From Hyphococcus sp. (GTDB lineage Bacteria > Pseudomonadota > Alphaproteobacteria > Caulobacterales > Parvularculaceae), in contig JAJFGC010000256.1 of the NCBI GenBank assembly GCA_021776345.1, positions 1-49,377 on the forward strand: a stretch of 49,377 nucleotides of DNA. Reading direction: 5' to 3'. Position numbers and translations under genes: made by a program. Shown piece after piece: positions 25,621 to 34,900 of this stretch; positions within the stretch are counted from its first letter, which is position 1, and the number at the start of each line of letters is the position of its first letter. The notes beneath the pieces are model-generated. The model saw nothing but the letters and a program-made list of their open reading frames with translations, searched no databases and was not told the DNA's origin.

Positions 25621-26439
25621 TCAACAATCGTAAGCGAACGATTTTTCAGTCGCTGAAAATTTCAGCACGAATTTGGCTTCGGATTTATCTTCAGTCTCAT
25701 CGTTGAAATACCAATCGCCGCCCATGCGATCAATAATCTGTTCTGTAACTCGAAGATTTCTATGCCGTTGCGCCCGGCTGGGTTTTTCAACGCGGCGGCT
25801 TAGAACATGATATCCAGCAGACATTTGTTGGTCGGCCGCTGAAACATTTGGCCCGGCGCCTTTCACGGAGAATTGGATCCCGCCGCCGGTCGCCGCATCA
25901 ACACGCAACAACACAACGCCCATATCCGTTTCGCTGATCACCATCTTCAACAAATTGATCAATGCCTGGTTCAACCAGGCAGGATTTCCGTAAACAGAAG
26001 TCTTTACGGCAGGGCTGATATGGGACGAAACAAAGATCGCCTTTTTTGCAGCAACGACCGACACGTGATCCATGACATGTTCAAGTATATCTTTGATATC
26101 GAATGAACGCTGACGATTGTCATGCTCATGTTCTTCGAGCAAAGATAATGACAAGATATCTTCATTCAGTGATTGCAAATCGGAGCCTGATGACAGAATG
26201 ATATCAATATATTGCTTCTGTTCATCAGTGATGTCCGTTATTTTAAGCAATTCTGCAACGCCCATAATACTGTTCAACGCTGTCAGTAAATTGTAGCTGA
26301 AATCAGCCCAGTGATATTGGCTTTCGGCTTGCGCCCGTGAAGCGTTGTCATTGCAGGTTGCCCCTTCATTTGACAAAGCAGGCCCGCACGAGGCGTCCTT
26401 GTTGAATTCATCAAACTGTAAAACCGCCGACTGACTCAT
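25621..26439 (-). CDS. degenerate histidine kinase-like protein (no phospho-acceptor His)
   Basis: This 272-residue protein has the shape of a HisKA-HATPase pair. However, the H-box reads WADFSYNLLTALNSIMGVAELL, with Tyr49 where the phospho-acceptor His should be. In the ATPase half the N-box is QALINLLKMVISET, where the usual second N-A is replaced by M-V, and G1 is GAGPNVS without its Asp. It should not autophosphorylate and may not bind ATP. It may act as a phosphotransfer-type scaffold, dimer partner or inhibitor, comparable in outline to ChpT-like proteins that retain the dimerisation helices and lost ATP binding. ChpT keeps its His, however. GGAGG six bases before ATG 26439 fixes the start. 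Confidence 0.72.
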   Translation of the reverse strand: MSQSAVLQFDEFNKDASCGPALSNEGATCNDNASRAQAESQYHWADFSYNLLTALNSIMGVAELLKITDITDEQKQYIDIILSSGSDLQSLNEDILSLSLLEEHEHDNRQRSFDIKDILEHVMDHVSVVAAKKAIFVSSHISPAVKTSVYGNPAWLNQALINLLKMVISETDMGVVLLRVDAATGGGIQFSVKGAGPNVSAADQQMSAGYHVLSRRVEKPSRAQRHRNLRVTEQIIDRMGGDWYFNDETEDKSEAKFVLKFSATEKSFAYDC

Positions 26440-26630
26440 ATCCGCCTCCAGGCTAAAATCATGACGCCATATCACCACGGCTGAAGCAGCTCCGACATCG
26501 CCAAATGGGGGCGATTAAAGTTTTCAGAAAAAGAAACTTGAATTTTATTGATCAAATACCCCTATCTGTGGATATCGAGAGCCGCATTCTTTCTGATAGG
26601 GTTTCATCATGGTTTTTAAGGGACAAACCG

Positions 26631-27203
26631 ATGACTGATGAGAACCGTAGACAATTTGAACGAACAGAAATTGATCTTAATGTTCGCTTTATTTCCAAAG
26701 AGGATCTTGAGGCGTCAGGCAAGTTGCTTGATGTTTCTGAAGGCGGTCTCGCGATGGCGACGGAATCAAGCGCCAATATCGGAGATCCTGTGATTGCTTA
26801 TCCTGAGGGCCTTGGCCGCTTGAGCGGGGTCGTCAAGCGCAAGTTTGAAGGCGGTGTTGCGATTGAATTTGAGTTGTCAGAAGCCCAACGGACCTATCTC
26901 AAAAAACGGATACACTCCGCTGTCTCAGGCGTGCCCTATATTCGTCTACTTGAGCATCGCGCCCATAAGCGCATATCGCTAAATCTCGCCTCAGAAGCTC
27001 AGGAAGCCGGTAGTAACGAAACGTTTCAATGTGAGATTGTCGATATCTCTGAAACAGGGGGGCGCGTTCGAGCCCAGACCAAACCCGCAATCGGCGCTGA
27101 AGTGCGGGTTGGATCGCTCAAAGGGCTGGTGCAAAGACATACAGCCGATGGCTTTGCGATTGAATTCAACGCCGCAGCAACACCGGTCCAGTGCTGCGCC
27201 TGA
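26631..27203 (+). CDS. tandem PilZ-domain protein, probable c-di-GMP receptor
   Basis: This 190-residue protein has two PilZ domains. The first has RRQFERTEIDL (residues 6-16) and DVSEGGLAMAT (34-44). The second has HRAHKRISLNL (109-119) and DISETGGRVRA (138-148). Both therefore keep the RxxxR and D-x-S-x-x-G signatures needed for cyclic-di-GMP, and a dimeric or two-ligand sensor is plausible. ATG 26631 has AAGGGA nine bases upstream; the longer in-frame reading to 26505 is not supported. It lies between the two-component genes and the type I adhesin export locus, a setting in which c-di-GMP control of adhesion would make sense. Confidence 0.87.
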   Translation: MTDENRRQFERTEIDLNVRFISKEDLEASGKLLDVSEGGLAMATESSANIGDPVIAYPEGLGRLSGVVKRKFEGGVAIEFELSEAQRTYLKKRIHSAVSGVPYIRLLEHRAHKRISLNLASEAQEAGSNETFQCEIVDISETGGRVRAQTKPAIGAEVRVGSLKGLVQRHTADGFAIEFNAAATPVQCCA

Positions 27204-27596
27204 CCCTCAGCCAAGTTCCCCTACCACTGCGGCCTATTGTGGACCCACAATAGGCCGTCTCTTTGTCAATAATGGATATATTTAGCAAGATGCGCATAGC
27301 GTGCTGGCGCGTCGTTTGAAAACAGTAGGCTCGAGGACAACGAAAAAAATCCTCATATGTAGTGTCTTTTGGGGATTTGATTTGCTCATTTTGCGACACT
27401 TAGACGGCGCAACGAGGTAATCTGAGCATCGGCGTCGAATTCTCGGTTGACCGCTGTTGTTTTTACCGGCCGAATCACACATGGGGCCGGTCAGCGCGTC
27501 TCGATACGCCAGAAGGACGGATTTTTGTCAGCGGTTCTGTGTCATCGTTAATGATTTCTTACCACTTTCCCTGCGATTCAATGTACCGGGATTGTC
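27204..27596. other. gene-free stretch between PilZ gene and TolC-like gene
   Basis: These 393 bases hold the perfect hairpin at 27230-27257 and no convincing gene. Short frames inside lack ribosome sites. The region should contain the promoter of the TolC-like gene, but I see no strong consensus. Confidence 0.5.
27230..27257 (+). terminator. large perfect hairpin after the PilZ gene
   Basis: CGGCCTATTGTGG and CCACAATAGGCCG form 13-base arms around a two-base AC centre. TCTCTTTGTC follows, which is only partly T-rich. It begins 27 bases after the PilZ stop. A terminator is the likeliest reading; the near-perfect dyad could also be a protein-binding site. Confidence 0.55.
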
Positions 27597-28955
27597 ATGA
27601 CTCAAACCGCCTTCGGATATGCTGTTCTTTTCGCAGGCTGCGCCTTTAGCGCGGCCAGCGCGAATGCTCAGTCGCTTTATCCAGACCCGCCCGAGACAAC
27701 GCTGGAAGATGACGGCGTCTTTGAGCCAGCCTCTGGCAGCGTCGAGAACGCGATTATTGCAGCCCTCGCCCACAATCCCGAAATTGACGTGGCGCGGTCA
27801 CAGCAGCAGGCGGCGGGCGCGGATCGCTTTCGGGCGATCGGGCGGTTTTTGCCAAATGTTCAGGCAACGGCGTCCTATACGGATGATAGCTGGCGCAGCT
27901 CCAGCCTTGGCACGCTGGACGAGCGCAACGGCACGACCCTCGGCATCACTGCGTCACAGCCGCTGTTTCAGGGGCTGGCCGCCATCAACGAATTCAAAGA
28001 GGCGCGTGCGCGCGTCTCTCAGTCGAAATATGCGTTTACAGGCGCGCGAGAGCAGATTGGCCTCGCCGCTGCTCAAGTGCATGCAGGCGTCATTCTCGCC
28101 CGCGAGATCGTTTCTCATCGACAAGAGAATTTAAAGCTCCTCAACAGGCAGTTTGAGGTGGCCGAACGCCGCCGCAAGGCCGGCGCCCAGAGCCGCACCG
28201 GTGTCGAACAGGCAAAAATGCGCCGTGCGCAGGCTCAGGTTGACCTCGGACAGGCGCGCGCTTTCCAGGCCGCCCGCGAAACCGCCTATACGCGGATTGT
28301 CGGTCATGAGCCGCCCGCAGAGTTGTTGACCGATGCGGCCACGCAAAATTTTGGTCTCGATACGCAAGAAGCGGCCCTCAACGCAGCGCTTGCAAGCAAT
28401 CCCAACCTCAATGCAGCGCGCGCCGGCGCCAAAGCCGCAAAACATGCAAAGAACGCTGCAAAAGGGGGCTTTGCCCCGAATGTCGCCCTCGAAGGCACAT
28501 ATTTCAGGCGCTATGGCGAGGGTGTCACGGAAGATGACGAAGAAGAGTATCAACTTGTCGCGCGCATGCGAGTGCCAATTTTTGCGCAAGGCCAAAACGT
28601 CGCCGGTTTAAGATCTGCCGGCGCCGCATCTGCGCAAAGTGAAGCCGAGCTTCGCGCCACACGGCTTTTTGTGGAAGAGACAATTGCCCGTAACTGGCGC
28701 CAGCTTGGCGATGCGCAAGCGCGCCGCATTGCGGCCACAAGCGCCATCGAGGCGGCAACGCAATCTGTTAAAGGCCTCGAAATTGAATATGAAGCAGGCC
28801 GACGAACGGTAATCGATGTGCTTGACGGTCAACGCGATCTCGTTATCGCGATGATCAGCCTCTCCCAGGCTGAACATGATTACCGTGTTATTCACTATGA
28901 GCTTGCGGCAACCACGGGGCGGCTATTGCTGCTCACAGGAGAAGACATCGAATAG
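27597..28955 (+). CDS. TolC-family outer membrane channel of a type I secretion system
   Basis: The precursor has 452 residues. Its signal peptide (MTQTAFGYAVLFAGCAFSAA..ANAQ) precedes two copies of the TolC structural repeat. Each copy has the usual NP block near the start (AALAHNPEIDVARSQQQAAG and AALASNPNLNAARAGAKAAK), followed by long coiled helices and YF/RV beta strands. The C-terminal AGRRTVIDVLDGQRDLVIA block is typical of the AggA/LapE/PrtF export group. It should form the trimeric exit duct for the giant RTX protein encoded tail-to-tail 18 bases away, together with the ABC and HlyD genes. It is monocistronic. Confidence 0.9.
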   Translation: MTQTAFGYAVLFAGCAFSAASANAQSLYPDPPETTLEDDGVFEPASGSVENAIIAALAHNPEIDVARSQQQAAGADRFRAIGRFLPNVQATASYTDDSWRSSSLGTLDERNGTTLGITASQPLFQGLAAINEFKEARARVSQSKYAFTGAREQIGLAAAQVHAGVILAREIVSHRQENLKLLNRQFEVAERRRKAGAQSRTGVEQAKMRRAQAQVDLGQARAFQAARETAYTRIVGHEPPAELLTDAATQNFGLDTQEAALNAALASNPNLNAARAGAKAAKHAKNAAKGGFAPNVALEGTYFRRYGEGVTEDDEEEYQLVARMRVPIFAQGQNVAGLRSAGAASAQSEAELRATRLFVEETIARNWRQLGDAQARRIAATSAIEAATQSVKGLEIEYEAGRRTVIDVLDGQRDLVIAMISLSQAEHDYRVIHYELAATTGRLLLLTGEDIE

Positions 28956-28957
28956 TC

Positions 28958-28970
28958 TGCTCCCGGAGCA
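28958..28970. terminator. small dyad between the TolC-like and adhesin stops
   Basis: TGCTCC-C-GGAGCA lies in the 18 bases between the two converging stop codons. It could act as a weak bidirectional terminator, but there is no T-tract and the loop is small. Confidence 0.25.
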
Positions 28971-28973
28971 ATT

Positions 28974-31900
28974 CTAAATTATCTGTTCAAGATCGGTGAA
29001 CTCAATCATCGAGCCATCATTCAGGGTAATCATGCCATCAGCATCATTGCTGAGCTCAATGTTATCCGCTTCACTGGAAACAATCGATCCTTGCGTCAGA
29101 TCAATCGTCCAGTCGACGCCAAGCACGCCAAGCGATTCAAGGCCGTCAGCAAACTGAATAGCATCCGTCCACCCCCCGCCGCCGCCGTTGAATGTGTCAT
29201 TGCCGTCACCGGCTTCATAGACAAACAGGTCATGGCCATCGCCGCCGATAACTCGATCATTGCCGACGCCGCCATAGATGACATCATCGCCGGTTGAGCC
29301 GGTGATCCGGTCATTGCCAGCGCCGCCATCGATCGATTCGATGCCGTCGAGATCCGTTGTTGAGAAGTTGAGCGTATTATTGCCGCCGGTTCCCTCGAGC
29401 GTAACGCCGTTAAAGCCATTTGCGGAAATAGTCTCGACGGAGTTGTTGAAATTGCTGAGGCCGATTGTTGTCGCATCTGCGCCAGCAAGAATCTGATCGG
29501 CTCCCTGGCCGCCATTGAACTGGTCAAACCCCTGATCGTCGCCGCTGACTGTAAACGTGTCATCGCCGCTACCGCCATTGAGACGGTCATTACCTGCGCC
29601 GCCGACGATCAGATCATCGCCGGTTGAGCCGGTGATGCGGTCATTGCCGGCGCCGCCGTCAATAAAATCAACACCATCAAGATCAGTGCTCGAGAAGTTC
29701 AACGAGTTGTTGCCAGCATTGCCAACGATCGAAACATCGTCAAAACCAGCGGCGGAGATTGTTTCAACGCCATTGTTATAACTGGACATAGCGATCTCGG
29801 TTCCGTCAGAGCCCGCAATGATGGCGTCATTACCGCCGCCGCCGACAAACCGATCAAGCCCGTCACCCGTTCCGGAAACAACAAACGTATCGTTCCCGAG
29901 ACCGCCCGTCAGCTGATCATTGCCTGCGCCGCCGATGATCGTGTCATCGCCTGCCGATCCCGTGATACGGTCGTTGCCGGCGCCGCCGTCAATCGCGACA
30001 ATACCGTCAAGATTGGTATTAGTGAATGTCAGCGTGTTGTTTGCGCTGCTCCCAACAATCGATACATTGTTGAACCCATCTGCGGAAATTTCTTCCACGT
30101 GATTATTGAAGGTTGTCAGGCCGATTTCGGTGTTATCGGCGCCAGCAACGACGCGGTCATTGCCCACACCGCCATTGAACCGGTCAAAACCGTCATTGGT
30201 TCCGGAGACAACAAACGTGTCATCGCCGCTACCGCCATTGAGACGGTCATTACCTGCGCCGCCGATGATCGTGTCATCGCCGCCGCGTCCATTTATGATA
30301 TCATCGCCAGCAAGGCCATCGATGACGTCGGCGTCATTTGTGCCGTTTAGCCGATCGTTGCCGGGCGTACCCAGGATAGGTTCGCGATCAACGTCATTAA
30401 CGGTCACTTCAAATGAGCGCCAGGAGCTTTCGCCATGTTCATCGGTCGCTGTGACGATAACATCGACGCTAGGCTCGGTTTCGAAGTCAAGCGCCTCGCC
30501 ATCTTTTAGTTTCAGCGTCAGGCCTTCGTCCGTATCAACAACTTCAAAACGGTCATCGCTGATATCGAACGTGATAGCGTCACCTTCTGCATCCGTGGCA
30601 GAGAGAAGCGCAGCAACATCGCCAGCGACATTTTCTGTAACGCCGATGGCGCCGGCATCATAGGTTCCCGGCTGGCGCAACGCCGCGCCGTCAACAAGTT
30701 CTGTCGCACCGCCTGTATCCGGCCCACTCCATGTCATCTGCAAGGTTTGCGCGCCTGTGTTCTCGAAGTACCGCACCTCAATGTCGTGGGCGCCAGCGTC
30801 AAGATTCAGCGTTGCGCTTTGTGTCACTGTTCCATGCAAGCTATCATTATCGATGACGGGAACGCCGTCTACGAACAGCATGCTGCCATCGTCACTGGCA
30901 AGGTTGATAGTGTAGGAGCCGCCAGTTTCAACGACCAGCTCGCCTTCATATTTCGCGGCGAAGTAGTTATCCGGACCGGCGTCCCAGAATTTTTCATTGC
31001 CGGTCATATAGTCGAGACTATCAACGACGTCAGTTGCGTCCGGCGCCGCATCGAAATCGATTTCGCTCAAATTGCTGATCGAGGCGCCAACGTCATAATA
31101 AGACGCAACAAGCCCCTCACCGCCCGCAACATCAATTGTCGGTGCAGTATTGTCGTCAGCGATCGCAATCGAGAAATCAGCGGTATCGCTTTCACCCGCT
31201 GCATCCGTAACCGTCACAGAAACATCGACAGATGCCTCCGTTTCATAGTTGATGGCAACGCCTTCTTTCAACTTCAGCGTCGGGGCGCCATCGATTTCGA
31301 CAACCTCAAACCGGTCATCGCTAACCGTGAATGAATGCATGTCGTCAGTGTCGGCATCCGTTACCGCCAGCGCCGCAACAACCATGCCTTCGGCGTCATC
31401 GGAAAGTGACAAGGCGTCTGCCTGGGCGCCGCTGGAGAGCGCATCGCCATCAACAAGCACCCTCGCGCCGCCTGTATCCGGTCCGCTCCAGGTCATTTGC
31501 AGGGTTTGCGATCCGCCATTTTCAAAATACCGCACCTCAATATCGTGCGAACCTTCATCCAGATCGAGCGTTACACTGCGCGTGCGCGTCGCGTGCAGCC
31601 CATCATTATCGAGCACCGGCACCCCATCGACAAACAACATGCTGCCATCGTCGCTGGAGAGACTAATGGTGTAGCTTCCGGCCTCGCTGACATTGAGCTG
31701 ACCTTCATATTTCGCGGCGAAGAAATCATTCGGCGCGCCATCCCAGAATTTTTCATTGCCAGCCGTATAATCGAGATTGGCGACAAGGCCCGTAGCATCA
31801 GGCGCGGCGTCAAAATCCATATCCTTCAAATTACTGATCGCGGCGCCAACATCGTAGTAGGAGGCGGCAAGCCCTGATTGGCTGGCAAGCCCCAGCGAGG

Positions 31901-34900
31901 GCGCAGCGTTTACATTCTCAACATTGACCGTGACCGTTTTCTCATAGGTCGCGCCAGCGCTATCTCTCGCTTCAATCACCACATTATGGGACGCGGCGCT
32001 TTCAAAATCGAGTTCAACGCCGTCTTTCAGTTTTAGCTGGTCGCCGACGATTTCAAAGGCGCCGGACGGATCATTGACGATTGTATAGGTCGCCGTGTCG
32101 CCTGCATCCTGATCTGCGGCAGAAAGCGTCGCAACAACAGCGCCAGCGTCGTTTTCATCAACTGTATCATTCGACAGCACAATATCGGTTGGCGCTTCGT
32201 TCACATCCGCAAGCGCAATCGTCACGCTTTCAGTGTAGCTCTCGCCGCCGCTATCTGTTGTTTTGACGAATAATGTTGGCGTCGGTTCATTTTCAAGATC
32301 AAGATCGGCGCCGACTTTAACGCGGACTTCATTGCCGACAATCTCAAAGTCAGCGTTGTCCACCGGATTACCCGCGGCGTCGACGATCTCAAATGTATGT
32401 GTATCGCCCGCATCGGGATCAACGGCGATCAACGTTGCAACAACAGTTCCTGCCGCAGTGCCTTCCTGAACGGCCTCATACCCAACTTTCGGGCTTTCCG
32501 CCGGACCGGCGCCGCTCGGGCTATAGCCTGGGTCTTGCGTCAGGATAAATTTATCAACCGAAACGCCGTCTTCACGCGCCCAGAGGTTAAGTTCATATTG
32601 GCCAGCAGCCGTGATTTCGATGGTTGTGACATTACCAGTGTATGTGTCGCGCGAGCCCCAGCTAAAGCCGCCGCCGCCAAAGCCGGTGATGCCGCCATCG
32701 CCGGACATGCGTTCACCATTAAGACCGATATGGACGCTGTCGGCGCTGCCGGCCGAGCCATCTTCCGCCATGCCGCGTACATGCACATAATACGTGCCCG
32801 GCGTGTCGAAATAGACATTATATGTCAGCTCCGGTGAGTTTGTTTCGACATCGGCCTCATCGCGCCACATATCATTTACTGCGCCATTGTCGACGTGAAC
32901 GGCGCCCACTGTTGCGCTATCGCCCCATGCATGGCCGTCGCCAGGGTTGTTCGATACGAAATTTTCCGCCTCAACGACAAGTAGTCCGCCTTGCTCCTGA
33001 TAGACGTCGCCGGTTGATCCCGAGAGAAGGATATCGGTCGGCGTTTCATTGATGTCAGCGATATTAACAGTGACCGTCTCATCGTAGCTGTTGCCAGCGC
33101 TGTCAGTGACGCGCACCGTCAAATTCACTTGGTCGCCCGCTTCATGATCTAGCGACGCGCCGTCTTTCAATTTCAACTGATCGCCAACGACTTCAAAGGC
33201 GCCGGATGGGTCGTCCGCGATAGAATAGGATGCGGTATCGCCTTCGTCCTGGTCGGTTGTTGTAAACACACCAACGACCGCGCCGGCATCGTTTTCGTTG
33301 ACCGTATTACCGGTCAATTGGATATCGGTCGGATCTTCGTTCAGATCGGCGACATTGATTGTCACCATCTGATTGCTAGACTGGCCCGTGTCGTCCGTCG
33401 CCGCAATAACAACGTCATAGCTGTCCTGCGCTTCGTGGTCAGTCGTGACGCCATCTTTCAGTTTTAGCTGATCGCCAACAACCTCAAAAAGGCCCGACGG
33501 ATCATCAAAGATTGAGAAATTCGTTACTGCATCGCCGGTGTCAGGATCAATCGCAGAAAGAGTGCCGACAACGCCGCCGGCGTCGTTTTCAATCACCGTT
33601 GGCGAGGTGAATGCAACGCCGCCAACAATCTCGGCGCCATTTTGCAAGACAAGGTCATTATCGCCAGCAAGATCCTGAACCACGCCGCCGGTTTCTTCAT
33701 TCATCAACCAGTTGGTGACGAGCCCGGGTTCGTCCGCCGGATTGGCCAGCGGCCCGTCGGCGTTATCTGCAATTTCCTGCGCAGTCCGCACATCATCAAA
33801 TATCCGAACTTCAGAAATTTCCCCTTCGAATATTTGATTGGCGTCAAAGCGGCCGCCTTCGGTATCTTGTTCCTGACCAAAGGTCACAGTTCCATCAGCG
33901 CGCAAATTGCGACCGCTGACACTCCGATTAAACTCCTCAGCGCCGTCAACATAAACAGCAAGCTGGTCGCTTGCCTGGTCCCATGAAAATGAAACTGTGT
34001 GTTCTGCACCATCAAGCAGAGAAGAATTCGGAATATCAGTAAGAATTCTTTGCCCTGCCAGGTAGATAGCAAGCTTGCCGCTGGAGCTTTCAAGCCAGAT
34101 CAACGCCTCGTTGTTCGAACCACCGCCTGCGGCATAAGAAAACAACGGCACGCCAGAGCCAACATCGGTCTGCGAAGACGTGAATGACACTTCAACAGTC
34201 AGCGCATCGGTCGGGAATCCATCAACATTTGATGCAATTGCAAGATCATTATTGCCGCCATCCTGATTAAGCGACAAGACGGCCGTCGCTTCATTTGGCG
34301 TCAGCAGAAAATCTACCGGCGCCTCATTGACGTCAGCAACATTGATCGTCACCGATTTTTCAAAGGTCGCGCCCGCACTGTCTTCGACTTCAATCGTCAC
34401 GTCATAGGAGTCGCGGATTTCGTGATCGAGAGCAACGCCCTCTTTAAGCTTTAGCTGATCGCCAACAACCTCGAACAAGCCTGAAGGATCATCTGAGAGA
34501 GAGAAAATCTCGCCATCGCCAACGTCTTGATCCGTAGCCGTCAGCGTCGCAACAACGGCGCCCGCATCATTTTCATTAACACTATCGTCAGAAAGAACGA
34601 TGTCGATTGGCGCGTCATTAACATCAGCGATATTGACGGTTATCGTCTCACTATAGATAGCGCCTTCGCTGTCTTCAACGTCGATGGTCAACTCGTAAGA
34701 ATCTTGAACTTCATGATCGAGCGCAATTCCTGGTTTTAGCGTAAGTTGAGTTCCGACGATCTCAAAAACGCCTGATGGATCGTCCGCAATCGAAAATGTT
34801 GCCGTGTCGCCAGCGTCCTGGTCGGCAGCAGACAATGTCGCGACAACTGCGCCATTTACATTTTCATCAATCGTGTCGTTCGACAGATCAATGTTAGTGG

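Noticed and set aside
29091-30350. Possible CRISPR or satellite array suggested by regular repeats
   Set aside because: The period is 330 bases and in frame with RTX coding sequence; there are no short repeats with unique spacers.
30747-31334. Rightward frames opposite the adhesin gene
   Set aside because: They repeat with the adhesin repeats and mirror its codons; no ribosome sites.
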